In this document: positions 17,937-26,737 of the stretch, piece after piece | How the letters are laid out: each line of letters opens with the position of its first letter | Numbering within the stretch: position 1 is the stretch's first letter | Assembly (NCBI RefSeq): GCF_002876705.1 | Contig: NZ_MDAG01000068.1 | Span: 211,129-275,128 of the forward strand | Direction of reading: 5' to 3' | Origin: Enterovibrio norvegicus_B | GTDB lineage: Bacteria; Pseudomonadota; Gammaproteobacteria; Enterobacterales; Vibrionaceae | DNA length: 64,000 bases | Translations under genes and position numbers: made by a program | Notes under the pieces: model-generated | Database searches by the model: none | The model's input: the letters and a program-made list of their open reading frames with translations, nothing else | What the model was told of the DNA's origin: nothing

Positions 17937-17968
17937 AAACGCGCTGCCCATAAAGGAACAGCGCGTTT
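17937..17968 (-). terminator. Terminator of the L,D-transpeptidase gene
   Basis: A perfect 10-bp stem AAACGCGCTG / CAGCGCGTTT has a 12-nt loop and a following TTATTTG tract on the minus strand. It lies 23 bp past the stop. Confidence 0.85.
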
Positions 17969-17990
17969 AGTCAGATGGTGCGGTGTTAGG

Positions 17991-18929
17991 TTAAATGTCG
18001 TTATCAGCGAGGATTTGTTGCCCCATTTCGATAGGCATACCAGATTGAATCGCCAATGCTGCGCGATAGCGGCGCTCGTTCATGTGGTTTGATGTTAGCC
18101 ACGTAGAGACACGCGCGTCTGGTTGCGTCAACAAACGCTGGCCTGCCTGTGATTCGTCTGCAGACAATGGGCGATGCACTTCAACGTACACGGCGCCATC
18201 TGGTTCGAAACTGGTTTTAACCGGCTGGTTAATCACACGCACTTTTTCACCAACACGCACACGATTGAACAACCATGCAATGTCAGCGGGTCGCATACGA
18301 ATGCACCCTGAACTTACACGAAGGCCAATACCAAAATCTTTGTTAGTACCATGAATCAAATACGTTCCCGTGCCATACGCTAAACGCAACGCGTGCAAAC
18401 CCAACGGGTTTTCAGGCCCTGCCGGTACAACATCTGGTAGAACAATGTTCTTGGTTTCTAAATACTCTTTACGAATGCTCTGCGGCGGTGTCCATGTAGG
18501 ATTTTCGCGCTTCTGGCTTATCTTGGTTGTCATGATCGGCGTGTCTCGACCAATGCGACCGATACCAATCGGGAAGATGTACATTTCCTTTGCGGCTTTA
18601 TCAAAGTAATACAAGCGCAGTTCAGCAAGGTTGATCACGATGCCATCGTAATCAACTTCTGGGAGCAAGAGCTGCTGGGGAATAGTGACAAACGAGCCCG
18701 CTTTGGGAAGGTATGGGTCAACACCTGGGTTAGCAGACAAAAGTGCGAGAAAACCAACATTGTACTGTTTGGCAATCTTTTCTAAATGTTCGCCCTGTTG
18801 AACAACATGCACGGGGTTTTCCCCAACCAAACGCGTGTCTGCCTCTGGCCAAGCATACTGTGTTGCCTGAGCGTTGTTGACGAGCAATGCACTGAATATC
18901 AGCGCAAGCGTTAATCTAAAGCTTTTCAT
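17991..18929 (-). CDS. L,D-transpeptidase with LysM-like domain (YcfS/ErfK type)
   Basis: The 312-residue exported enzyme has a signal peptide (residues 1-22), a LysM-like segment (VVQQGEHLEKIAKQYNVGFLALLSANPGV) and a YkuD catalytic domain. The motif HGTNKDFGIG...SSGCIRM gives nucleophile Cys209. Enzymes of this architecture attach Lpp to peptidoglycan. A Braun lipoprotein with C-terminal Lys lies convergently next door, so Lpp anchoring is the likely role. A role in 3-3 crosslinks is possible but less fitting. Confidence 0.9.
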   Translation of the reverse strand: MKSFRLTLALIFSALLVNNAQATQYAWPEADTRLVGENPVHVVQQGEHLEKIAKQYNVGFLALLSANPGVDPYLPKAGSFVTIPQQLLLPEVDYDGIVINLAELRLYYFDKAAKEMYIFPIGIGRIGRDTPIMTTKISQKRENPTWTPPQSIRKEYLETKNIVLPDVVPAGPENPLGLHALRLAYGTGTYLIHGTNKDFGIGLRVSSGCIRMRPADIAWLFNRVRVGEKVRVINQPVKTSFEPDGAVYVEVHRPLSADESQAGQRLLTQPDARVSTWLTSNHMNERRYRAALAIQSGMPIEMGQQILADNDI

Positions 18930-19068
18930 CTAACCACAATCTCTATGTTCATTGTCCGTGATGTTTCTCTTATTAAAGATATCACGCAATACGACCTTTG
19001 CTGGTGCCTAACATTTCGGGAGAATGTATATATCGATGCGCTATTCTTGCGAATGACACAAAACACAA

Positions 19069-19088
19069 AGAGCACCTTGAGGTGCTCT
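19069..19088 (-). terminator. Terminator after the small outer-membrane protein gene
   Basis: The stem AGAGCACC / GGTGCTCT with a TTGA loop is followed on the minus strand by TTTGTGTTTTG. It lies 30 bp beyond the stop at 19119. Confidence 0.8.
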
Positions 19089-19118
19089 ATTACGAATGGC
19101 GAAAAAATCACCACGTAT

Positions 19119-19529
19119 TTAGAAGTACATGCGAACGCCTAGCGAACCTTCAAACTTGAACGCAGCGTCTTCTTGCCAATACCACGTTGAACCCGCTTCT
19201 CCGTATAGCTCCACATTCCCGTGGCCCAATGGCACTGCTAAGCCTAATCCCGCACGCGGGCCCCACTCATGGTGTTCATCGTCCACCCATTGAAAGCCGG
19301 TATAACCATAGATTGGCGCAAATTCAGGCCTTGCCAGCCAATCGCCAAGATTCCAAAGCCCATCGACAGCCACACCCGTTTCTTCAATCCCGAAGGATAG
19401 TCGAATCGCATCTTGTGACACCGTCACACCTGACATGGGTGCACCTAAAAATATGCCTGCAGAAAACCCTTGAGCAGCCATTGATGACATTGGTGTTGCC
19501 AATGCCAGTAGAAGAAGAACCCTTTTCAT
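19119..19529 (-). CDS. Small exported beta-barrel-like protein, unknown
   Basis: From the ATG at 19529 the product has 136 residues with a signal peptide (MKRVLLLLALATPMSSMAA). Amphipathic strands follow with many Gly and aromatic residues, ending in Phe (GSLGVRMYF), suggesting a small outer-membrane barrel. An alternative ATG lies 12 nt upstream; GATAGAG precedes the chosen one. No specific family is recognised. It is monocistronic with its own terminator. Confidence 0.6.
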   Translation of the reverse strand: MKRVLLLLALATPMSSMAAQGFSAGIFLGAPMSGVTVSQDAIRLSFGIEETGVAVDGLWNLGDWLARPEFAPIYGYTGFQWVDDEHHEWGPRAGLGLAVPLGHGNVELYGEAGSTWYWQEDAAFKFEGSLGVRMYF

Positions 19530-19967
19530 TACTCTATCCATATCTAAAAATTCACCGTCAGCAAAACAATGCGAGCCAACAAGACTGATCCCCTGAAATG
19601 CCCAATGTCATTCGTCGAGAAACAGCCAAATCACTTTACCTTGGGGATCTCAGTTAAACCAGCGTAACGCAACCAATTTCCCATCAATGCCTCAAATCAA
19701 CACCACCAATCCATACCTCGAATCCATACCTCGAATCAATGCCTCCAATCCATGCCGCCAATCAATGGGACCAACGCGCGATACGTCTGCGTGCATTTTC
19801 TAACCTAATAGCTTGATTGGCCAAAGTTTGATGTTCAACGCATCAAAACAATCATTTACTCGTAATAGGCATAAACTAATGAAAGAAAAACAACGTTTAA
19901 TAGGTCTATGTACGTAACCTGCAGTTGCAGGCGTGTTGGATGTATCTAGTTTGAGGAGATAGCGGGC
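19530..19967. other. Intergenic region upstream of msrP
   Basis: The 438 bp hold a 13-bp tandem repeat array (19682-19772) and the msrP promoter area. No coding sequence was seen. Confidence 0.6.
19682..19772. repeat. Seven tandem 13-bp repeats
   Basis: Seven contiguous 13-bp units follow the pattern AATC(A/C)A(T/C)(A/G)CC(T/A/G)C(C/G). Units 3 and 4 are identical (AATCCATACCTCG); the others differ at two to five positions. The array starts with CATCAATGCCTCA and ends with AATCAATGGGACC. It lies about 200 bp upstream of msrP. It may be a minisatellite or a clustered protein-binding array. Confidence 0.9.
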
Positions 19968-20993
19968 ATGTTGATCCGTAGAACGAAAAAATCTGAGCTA
20001 AAGGAAAGCGACCTGACGCCAGAGTCGGTTTATAAATCGCGCCGAGAGATTCTTAAGAAGCTGGGAATTGTTACCGCTGGATTGCCTTTTGCAGCACAGA
20101 GCCAAGCTGGCATTTTTGATATCTTCGGTGGCGATGACAAAAAAAGCGAATCAAGTGCAATTTTTCAGCGCTCCCCAATCGTAGCACCTAAGAACAACGC
20201 GTATGGCACGGGCATTGAGCTCACGCCGGAAACCAAAGTACTCAATTACAACAACTTCTATGAGTTTGGTACAGGGAAAGGCGATCCTGTAGAGAACAGC
20301 CAAAACTTCAAAGTGGACCCGTGGAAACTCGAAGTAACGGGATTGGTTAACAATCCTATTACCTTAGGATATGAAGATTTACTCAAGCGCTTCCCACTCG
20401 AAGAGCGCTTGTACCGTATGCGTTGTGTAGAAGCATGGTCAATGAACATCCCGTGGATCGGTTTTTCGCTGGCGGCGTTGCTTAAAGAAGCTGACCCGCT
20501 TGGCAGCGCAAAATACGTCGCCTTTGAAACCCTTTATGACCCTGATCAAATGCCAGGGCAGCGCTCCCAGTTTGTGGGAGGCGGTATTGATTATCCGTAT
20601 GTAGAAGGCTTACGCCTTGATGAAGCAATGCATCCGTTGACCATGCTCAGTGTGGGTCTCTATGGTCAAACCCTTGCACCACAAAATGGCGCACCCGTTC
20701 GTTTGGTTGTGCCTTGGAAATATGGCTTCAAAGGGATCAAGTCTGTTGTCAAAATTCACTTACTCGAAGCGCAACCACCAACGACATGGAACTTGCTTGC
20801 TCGTCACGAATACGGCTTCTTTGCCAACGTGAACCCACAAGTTGACCATCCTCGCTGGAGTCAATCTTCAGAGCGCTTTATTGGTGAAGGTTCTATCTTC
20901 AGTTCGCGCAGAAAACCCACCGCCATGTTTAATGGCTATGGCGAAGAAGTCGCGAGCTTGTATTCTGGTATGGATTTGCGAGCTAACTATTGA
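19968..20993 (+). CDS. msrP: Protein-methionine-sulfoxide reductase catalytic subunit
   Basis: The 341-residue molybdoenzyme carries a twin-arginine signal (SRREILKKLG, Arg25-Arg26) and the sulfite-oxidase fold. Molybdopterin-ligating Cys153 is in RMRCVEAWSMNIPWIG, and PWKYGFKGIKSVVKI is also typical. It repairs oxidised methionines in periplasmic proteins, taking electrons from MsrQ. GAGGAGAT precedes the ATG. Its stop overlaps the msrQ start (ATGA). Confidence 0.96.
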   Translation: MLIRRTKKSELKESDLTPESVYKSRREILKKLGIVTAGLPFAAQSQAGIFDIFGGDDKKSESSAIFQRSPIVAPKNNAYGTGIELTPETKVLNYNNFYEFGTGKGDPVENSQNFKVDPWKLEVTGLVNNPITLGYEDLLKRFPLEERLYRMRCVEAWSMNIPWIGFSLAALLKEADPLGSAKYVAFETLYDPDQMPGQRSQFVGGGIDYPYVEGLRLDEAMHPLTMLSVGLYGQTLAPQNGAPVRLVVPWKYGFKGIKSVVKIHLLEAQPPTTWNLLARHEYGFFANVNPQVDHPRWSQSSERFIGEGSIFSSRRKPTAMFNGYGEEVASLYSGMDLRANY

Positions 20994-21610
20994 TGCGACT
21001 AACGCAGAAACACATTTGGGGTATCAAGGCAGGTGTGCATCTCATCAGCCTTGGTTTCTTCATCAATTTAGTCTGGCTAACCTTTAACAATGGTTTTGGC
21101 GCAGACCCAGTAGAAGGCATCACGCATTTTACGGGCATTGCTGCTCTTAACACCTTGGTGGTTGCCCTACTGATCAGCCCTATCGCAAAATTTGCTAAAC
21201 AAGGCATGTTGGTGAGGTGTCGCCGTGTTGTCGGTATCTACAGCTTTGCATGGGCAACCCTACATATGGCAACGTTCTTCGCGCTGGATCTGGCATTTAA
21301 CTTTGCCTTTCTGTGGGAAGAAATTGTCACGCGTCCTTACATGACGGTCGGCGCTGTCGGGTGGCTTATTTTGCTCGCGCTAACGGTCACGTCCACCAGC
21401 GCAATTCAACGCAGAATGGGCGCGAAGTGGCAGAAACTTCATAATACGGTTTATCTTGCCGCGCTATTAGTACCTATTCACTATTACTGGTCAGTAAAAT
21501 CTGGTCTTATTGAACCCGCAATTTATATCTTGCTGTCGGTGGGATTGCTCGCAATTCGTTGGAAATCGATTAAAAGGATCGTTATTCGCCCAGCCGTTCG
21601 TCGTACTTAG
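20990..21610 (+). CDS. msrQ: MsrPQ heme-binding membrane subunit
   Basis: The 206-residue polytopic protein has about five to six helices and histidines suited to heme ligation (GITHFTGIAALN, ATLHMATFF, KLHNTVYLAALLVPIHYYW). It passes electrons from the quinone pool or flavin reductase to MsrP. It is translationally coupled to msrP. Confidence 0.95.
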   Translation: MMRLTQKHIWGIKAGVHLISLGFFINLVWLTFNNGFGADPVEGITHFTGIAALNTLVVALLISPIAKFAKQGMLVRCRRVVGIYSFAWATLHMATFFALDLAFNFAFLWEEIVTRPYMTVGAVGWLILLALTVTSTSAIQRRMGAKWQKLHNTVYLAALLVPIHYYWSVKSGLIEPAIYILLSVGLLAIRWKSIKRIVIRPAVRRT

Positions 21611-21726
21611 TGTCCTATTTTGACCCATATCTCCTAATTGAGTTAACTATTTCTAGAATTCTCATAATTTTTGCCATACTTTAAGGCAACCCTATGTAGT
21701 CGTTCTTATTTTTGGAGTGGGCGTTT

Positions 21727-22365
21727 TTGCTAGATGAAATTATCTCGCAGAGTCTACGTGACTTTCAGTCTGATTGTTTACGTTTCTGTGAACAACATTA
21801 TCCGACGATTCATAATCGTGGAATGAAAGAAAGCCACCTTGGTAAGGCATTGTCTCGACGGCTGATCCACTCCTACGAAAATATCGATATCCCAGCCAAT
21901 TTTGTTCAGCTTGAAGATGCGTCTTCATTAAAACAAATGGTATTTCGTGTTGATTCTCCCGATCACCAAATATATATCGTCGCGCACAATTTAATTAGTG
22001 CCAACGTTGCTTGTCGCCGTGGATTGGTAAAAGACACCTGTTGGATGCTTGATCGACTTGACGTAAACGACAACAAAGAAAAACGCTTAATCATTATTTC
22101 CGACCATTGGATTGACCGTTCCGCGGCAAGTAAATCGATCCCAAGTTGGTGGCTGGGACACCAGCCCATTCACCTACCAGAGTTTATTGCTCAAGGCGTC
22201 AAGCTTGTTGACTCACCGAACTCTCTTGCTGTTGATCTTCAAGCGGATTGTCGGTTACACGATGGCATGCATCGTATTTTCCACCCTTTCCACCGTCAAC
22301 GTGACGGCCTTCCACTGTTTAAATACCTCCTACTTTCTGCGGTTTACCCGTTAAGCAATGACTAG
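21727..22365 (+). CDS. Hypothetical protein, unknown function
   Basis: From the TTG at 21727, which has GGAG 9 nt upstream, the product has 212 residues; a TTG 15 nt earlier is possible. It is soluble, rich in His, Trp and Asp (HQIYIVAHNLISANVACRRG, HWIDRSAASKSIPSWWLGHQPI, LHDGMHRIFHPFHRQRDG), with no signal peptide or recognisable domain. The many histidines could bind metal. It is monocistronic, with a hairpin at 22372-22391 downstream. Confidence 0.6.
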   Translation: MLDEIISQSLRDFQSDCLRFCEQHYPTIHNRGMKESHLGKALSRRLIHSYENIDIPANFVQLEDASSLKQMVFRVDSPDHQIYIVAHNLISANVACRRGLVKDTCWMLDRLDVNDNKEKRLIIISDHWIDRSAASKSIPSWWLGHQPIHLPEFIAQGVKLVDSPNSLAVDLQADCRLHDGMHRIFHPFHRQRDGLPLFKYLLLSAVYPLSND

Positions 22366-22371
22366 ATGTCT

Positions 22372-22391
22372 GTTGACCTTTTATGGTCAAC
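22372..22391 (+). terminator. Hairpin after the hypothetical gene
   Basis: The stem GTTGACC / GGTCAAC with a TTTTAT loop lies 7 bp beyond the stop. It lacks a T-run after the stem, so termination would be weak or Rho-assisted. Confidence 0.45.
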
Positions 22392-22571
22392 GTTCCCTGG
22401 AACAGTCCAAGCTACTCACATAAACACTGTGTTTTTCACGCCCACACCGCACTTGAAACTTGGCAAGTTCTCATAGAACACGCACCTTGAGGTTGCTTGG
22501 GTATATACAAAGTCTGTAGGCTAACTGTATCTTTGATTTTCAACGTCATTTCTCTTCTTCGCGGGGCTTGG

Positions 22572-23453
22572 ATGCTCGAAAAAGTCATTAGTATTCTCTT
22601 TCCCGTTTTTGCCGTCGTCGTGGCAGGGTTTATCGTGGGCAAAACCTTTAAACCTGATATGGGGCCCATCAATCGCATCAACATAGACGTCATGGTGCCT
22701 TGTTTGGTCTTCTCCACGCTGTCTGTAATGCCACTTGGCATGGAACAGTCTTCGTTGATCATCGCAGCGGTTATCGCCGTGTTGCTGCCCGGCATGATCA
22801 TGGCGGTCTTGGCGCAGTTTTGTAATATGCCCTTTCGCGTATGGGGCCCCGCACAAATGTTCCGAAACAGCGGAAACCTTGCCATACCGTTATTTGGGTA
22901 TGCGTTCGGTCAAAGTGCCGAAGCCCCTGCCATCATGCTTTTTCTGGTATCAGTGGTGCTGCACACCACGGTAGGTATTTCTCTGTTAAGCAACCAATCA
23001 CAGCGCTTTCTCTCCATTTTGAAAACGCCCCTGCTGATCGCAGCGTGTTTGGCGCTAACCGCAAATTTCGCTGACATAAAAGTGTGGCAGCCGCTTCATG
23101 AAGCCATGGTGTTACTCGGGAATGCTGCCGTGCCGGTCATGCTGCTTTCACTTGGGGTTCAGCTCACGGCGATACGATGGAGTGGTATGAGAATTGGTAT
23201 GCTCAGCACGTTGCTCAGCCTTGTTACAGGGGCAATCGCCTTCGCAACAATCTATGTGTTCATTCCTTTGCCGTCTGAACACATGAGGATGATGGTATTG
23301 TTCACCATGCTGCCACCAGCAGTGATGAACTTTTTATTGGCGCAGCGTTACGATGCAGGTGCTGAGGAAGTCGCCTCCATGGTGTTATTTGGCAACTTCC
23401 TGACCATTGTTACGCTTCCCGCTTTGCTGTACATCGCGTTTGCGTGGTTTTAA
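22572..23453 (+). CDS. AEC-family transporter
   Basis: The 293-residue product has about ten helices in the auxin-efflux-carrier pattern: start MLEKVISILFPVFAVVVAGFIVGK, NVDVMVPCLVFSTLS-like second helix, MFRNSGNLAIPLFGYAFG, and AAVPVMLLSLGVQLT. Bacterial members export or import small carboxylates. The ATG at 22572 fits the family N-terminus, although a longer frame exists. Substrate unknown. Confidence 0.85.
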   Translation: MLEKVISILFPVFAVVVAGFIVGKTFKPDMGPINRINIDVMVPCLVFSTLSVMPLGMEQSSLIIAAVIAVLLPGMIMAVLAQFCNMPFRVWGPAQMFRNSGNLAIPLFGYAFGQSAEAPAIMLFLVSVVLHTTVGISLLSNQSQRFLSILKTPLLIAACLALTANFADIKVWQPLHEAMVLLGNAAVPVMLLSLGVQLTAIRWSGMRIGMLSTLLSLVTGAIAFATIYVFIPLPSEHMRMMVLFTMLPPAVMNFLLAQRYDAGAEEVASMVLFGNFLTIVTLPALLYIAFAWF

Positions 23454-23513
23454 CTGCAGTCGTTCCCACTACAGTGATATTAACTTCAAACGTTATCTAC
23501 GCCCATACACCCA

Positions 23514-25247
23514 TTAGAAAATGGGTTTCTTCCAAACAGATTTAAAATCGAACCAACCAACGTTGTTTGACGATACGTCTTCCAGATCACGACTGTCCAC
23601 CACACCCAGCCAGATATGAAACAACGGAATAATTTGGCGCTGTTCAACAATCATGCGACCCAAGGTTTCAGCCGGAAATGGTTTGTTTGGCGTTCCGCGC
23701 CAGGTTTTCATGCTCTCTTCCAGCTTTGCGTAATCTTCGTCAGGCATTGCCACAGACATATGATTGAAATTCATCAGCCACGGCAACATCGCGTCACTGC
23801 GTTGATTCCCTAAGCTCATCCCACACAGCCAAATATCAACCTTCTTCGCTGACTTCCCTTGCATCATGTCTTCGTAACTCACGACATCAATATCAAGCGC
23901 AACATGATCAGCCGCAAGCATAGCCTTCAACGCATGCGCCAACTTCGGGAACAGCGGGTTATCTGCTTGGTGAACCAAACGCAAACGAGTGACAGCAGGC
24001 GCAGTGCGATCACTTGATCCTGCATTGGTATGAACCCAACCTGGCACCAATCCATAGGCGTTGGTGAGACGATATTCACCAATGCCATCTTGCGCCAAAT
24101 ACGGCATCAACGAAAAAGAGGCAATACGCGAATGCAGGTACTCCGCCCAACGTGGATCTTTTGCAATGCCCGTACGTCGATTCAACAGAAGGTAGTTGCA
24201 CCCTTCATCCAACGCTAATCGATCGTGCTCTCCGTTGCTTATCGCGTTTTGGTGCAGCGCACCCTGTCGGGAGTCCAACACGGTGGGATCGAGCGACGCT
24301 GTGGGCTGCAAGTAACACATGGCAGCGCTATCCAAAACCCAAATCTCTATTTCATCTGTCAATGCACGAAAGCCGAAGTATTGATCATGTGCGCGCAACA
24401 CTAACTGGCGGCTGTTGTTTTCAGCCACCAGATACGGGCCAGTGCCAACCGGAATACGCTCGGCGTTCTTTGTGCCCATCGAAGACTTGGATTGAATCGC
24501 CGCCATGGGAACCGCCAAGGTCTCGTGCAAGCGGCAATCTGGAAAATGCAGATAGATATCGACGGCATTCTCAGCAGGCGATTCAATCTTTTCGATATGA
24601 GAGAAATACGCGTTATCAAGCAGGTTTTCTAATGATGCAATCACATCAGTCGCACTCAGCAAACTGCCATCGTGAAACTTCACTGCTGGGCGTAAATAGA
24701 AACGCCAGTGACATGCACTCAACGCTTCCCAGTGGTGCGCCAAATCAGGCTCTACATCGTTGGTTCTTTCATTTATACGAGTAAGGCCGTTAAAGATTTG
24801 AGTGATCAAATGCTGTTCAGACCGACGCAACGGTTTAGCCGGATTCAAGCTTGGGAACGCGCGGTAATATGGCAAGCGAATGATCTGCTTGCCTTCCTGC
24901 GTAGTAACACCCAATTGCTCTTGAATGAGTTGAGCGAGTTTAGACGCATCGTTGTCAAGATGCTCTAGGGCTGCATCGAGTTTTCCGTCTTTTACCCATT
25001 CGCGTACGCGCTTCATTTGGAGATCAGATTGCGAACGATGGAAGGTCAGTCGGCTTTGTTTTCCTCGGCCAACCGCAGGGTCCCAGGTTAACCACCCTTG
25101 CTCGGCCATTTTGTTCAATACCATGCGTGCATTGCGGCGGGTACAGAACAAGATTTCCGACATATCTTGAAGGTTTGTATCGCTGTCTTTACCGTGAAAG
25201 TGCGCGTAGATTTTGGAAAATTGCACTTGAAGACGTTGGCCTGACAT
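23514..25247 (-). CDS. SgrR-family transcriptional regulator
   Basis: The 577-residue protein has an N-terminal winged-helix domain (FSKIYAHFHGKDSDTNLQDMSEILFCTRRNARMVLNKM) fused to a periplasmic-binding-protein-like SBP_bac_5 domain (RRSEQHLITQIFNGL, WEALSACHWRFYLRPAVKFHDG). E. coli SgrR of this architecture senses a sugar-phosphate-stress metabolite and activates sgrS. No SgrS-like RNA is evident next to it, so the target may differ. It is divergent from the GNAT-like gene, which it might control. The ATG at 25247 gives the family-like start MSGQRLQVQFSKIY. Confidence 0.82.
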   Translation of the reverse strand: MSGQRLQVQFSKIYAHFHGKDSDTNLQDMSEILFCTRRNARMVLNKMAEQGWLTWDPAVGRGKQSRLTFHRSQSDLQMKRVREWVKDGKLDAALEHLDNDASKLAQLIQEQLGVTTQEGKQIIRLPYYRAFPSLNPAKPLRRSEQHLITQIFNGLTRINERTNDVEPDLAHHWEALSACHWRFYLRPAVKFHDGSLLSATDVIASLENLLDNAYFSHIEKIESPAENAVDIYLHFPDCRLHETLAVPMAAIQSKSSMGTKNAERIPVGTGPYLVAENNSRQLVLRAHDQYFGFRALTDEIEIWVLDSAAMCYLQPTASLDPTVLDSRQGALHQNAISNGEHDRLALDEGCNYLLLNRRTGIAKDPRWAEYLHSRIASFSLMPYLAQDGIGEYRLTNAYGLVPGWVHTNAGSSDRTAPAVTRLRLVHQADNPLFPKLAHALKAMLAADHVALDIDVVSYEDMMQGKSAKKVDIWLCGMSLGNQRSDAMLPWLMNFNHMSVAMPDEDYAKLEESMKTWRGTPNKPFPAETLGRMIVEQRQIIPLFHIWLGVVDSRDLEDVSSNNVGWFDFKSVWKKPIF

Positions 25248-25462
25248 AAAAGAGGAACCCAAATTCAGAAAAATTAACGCTTAGATTTCCTATTTTAACC
25301 GAAATTCGGGCTGTTCGCCTCTCACAATCAAGGGGTTATAGCGCGATCGCACTCACAGTTTATTTCCCCTATTTAGAATTCGAGCATTGTTATTTTACTT
25401 TATATCGCTATTATCGAGGCTCACATGCACTACGCATTTCATGCAAAGCAGCAGGAGCCCGC

Positions 25463-25975
25463 ATGGCTGACACGGCAATTCTTTCGCACTTCCACAAAAA
25501 ACAAGCGTGGATGGCGAGTCATATAAACGCTGCGCAATTTCCTACAGCAGAAAGTAAGCAAGGTTTAGCGATTTACCAGACGGCTGAATCTCTTCCTGCC
25601 CTTCGTGGTAAAGAAGATTCGAGCAGCCTTGTTGAAGGTATTACTGTTTACGCTGTCGATTGCCACCCACTCATGGTTCGCTATGCCAAAACGCTGGCAA
25701 TGAAATGGCCTGAGTCTGATCACGCACTGATGCTAGAGTTTCTTTCGCAATTATCTCTCACCGACTTAGACCCAGCACCGGGAACAGACATTACCTTATA
25801 TGTGGCCATGTCGGAGGGAACACCTGTTGCTACAGGCATGGTATTTACCAGTGAAGAAGAGACGGGAAGTGTTGCGGGAATATACGATGTGTTTGGTGTA
25901 AACGAAGATGCCAAACGTGCGGTGTTGGCACATGTTTTCACATCAACGTCGGCGGATACGATCGTCTGCGAATAG
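25463..25975 (+). CDS. Putative GNAT-like acetyltransferase fragment or domain
   Basis: The 170-residue soluble protein is preceded by AGGAG at good spacing. The C-terminal half (DITLYVAMSEGTPVATGMVFTSEEETGSVAGIYDVFGV) has the strand-turn-strand pattern of GNAT acetyltransferases, but a clear acetyl-CoA loop (Q/RxxGxG/A) is lacking. The family is uncertain. It is divergent from the SgrR-type regulator, with a terminator downstream. Confidence 0.5.
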   Translation: MADTAILSHFHKKQAWMASHINAAQFPTAESKQGLAIYQTAESLPALRGKEDSSSLVEGITVYAVDCHPLMVRYAKTLAMKWPESDHALMLEFLSQLSLTDLDPAPGTDITLYVAMSEGTPVATGMVFTSEEETGSVAGIYDVFGVNEDAKRAVLAHVFTSTSADTIVCE

Positions 25976-26049
25976 ACAGTGACGTGATTGTTCACCGCTC
26001 CCGCCCCCTTCAGTGCCGCAAGAAGAAAAACTGTCACAGAATCCAAAAA

Positions 26050-26081
26050 CAAAAAGCAGAACCCTGGGGCTCTGCTTTTTT
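26050..26081 (+). terminator. Terminator after the GNAT-like gene
   Basis: The stem AAAAAGCAGAACCC / GGGCTCTGCTTTTT (one mismatch) has T-runs in both directions. It lies 75 bp past the stop. Confidence 0.85.
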
Positions 26082-26297
26082 GTCTCTACTGTCAGCCAAT
26101 GTGAATCATTAGCCATTCATAGAAATCGATGCTTGGGATCTTTCTACGCTGTCTTTCGAATTTCAACGAAACGCACAAAAACAACACCTACTCACCGGCG
26201 ATATTTGAATCGCAGGTCAATAGTAAAACTGACTCTATCGCAACTGAAACGTGGTACTCAAAAGTCTATCAGCAGCAAATCGTTCAGTGTGTATCGC

Positions 26298-26375
26298 TTA
26301 TGAACGTGAAGAACGCTCTTTCTTAACGATGAAGAATGCTGCAACGATAAATGCGATTACCAGTAGTGTTTCCAC
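26298..26375 (-). CDS. Small membrane protein, 25 residues
   Basis: A 26-codon frame with a GTG start reads METLLVIAFIVAAFFIV then KKERSSRS. It has an uninterrupted hydrophobic helix of about 15 residues followed by a strongly basic tail, giving a positive-inside single-pass topology. AAAGGA lies 7 nt before the GTG. It stands in a 760-bp gap with no other gene. No family is recognised; the shape recalls small regulators of membrane complexes (KdpF, CydX or AcrZ type) without sequence identity to any that I recognise. Confidence 0.65.
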   Translation of the reverse strand: METLLVIAFIVAAFFIVKKERSSRS

Positions 26376-26737
26376 GATATGTTCCTTTCGATTATTGGGC
26401 GTTAAAAATGCGCTGTTCACTGACTACATACTTCTGAATTTACGTGTCATTGAACATAAATTGCGCAAGAGTATACAGTAATTTTAGTTGCAAGAAATTA
26501 TGAATTGTTAATTATTTGTCTGCTAATTGGTGTTTTCCACGTGAATTTACGTTTTCACGCTATCAGACAAGCAATATTATAGTGAAACATCGTCGTTTGT
26601 GACTATGACGGCGCGCCTAACTCGCTAAATTTTATAGGATATAGTGCGCAAAATTAAAAAGTCGCCGAGATACACGGCGACTTTGTTAACAGGCTGTTAA
26701 ATTACATTTAAGGAATGACATACTATATCAGTGCCTT
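26376..26737. other. Intergenic region
   Basis: It holds the 5' region of the 25-residue peptide gene, an inverted repeat CGTGAA/TTCACG near 26540-26560, and the puuD terminator. No further gene was seen. Confidence 0.5.
26658..26684 (-). terminator. Terminator of the puuE-puuD operon
   Basis: A perfect 10-bp stem AAAGTCGCCG / CGGCGACTTT is followed by TTTAATTTTG on the minus strand. It lies 53 bp past the puuD stop. Confidence 0.88.

Noticed and set aside
25262..25463. A possible SgrS-like small RNA next to the SgrR-type gene.
   Set aside because: The 200-bp gap has no recognisable pairing region, no SgrT-like frame and no terminator hairpin for such an RNA.
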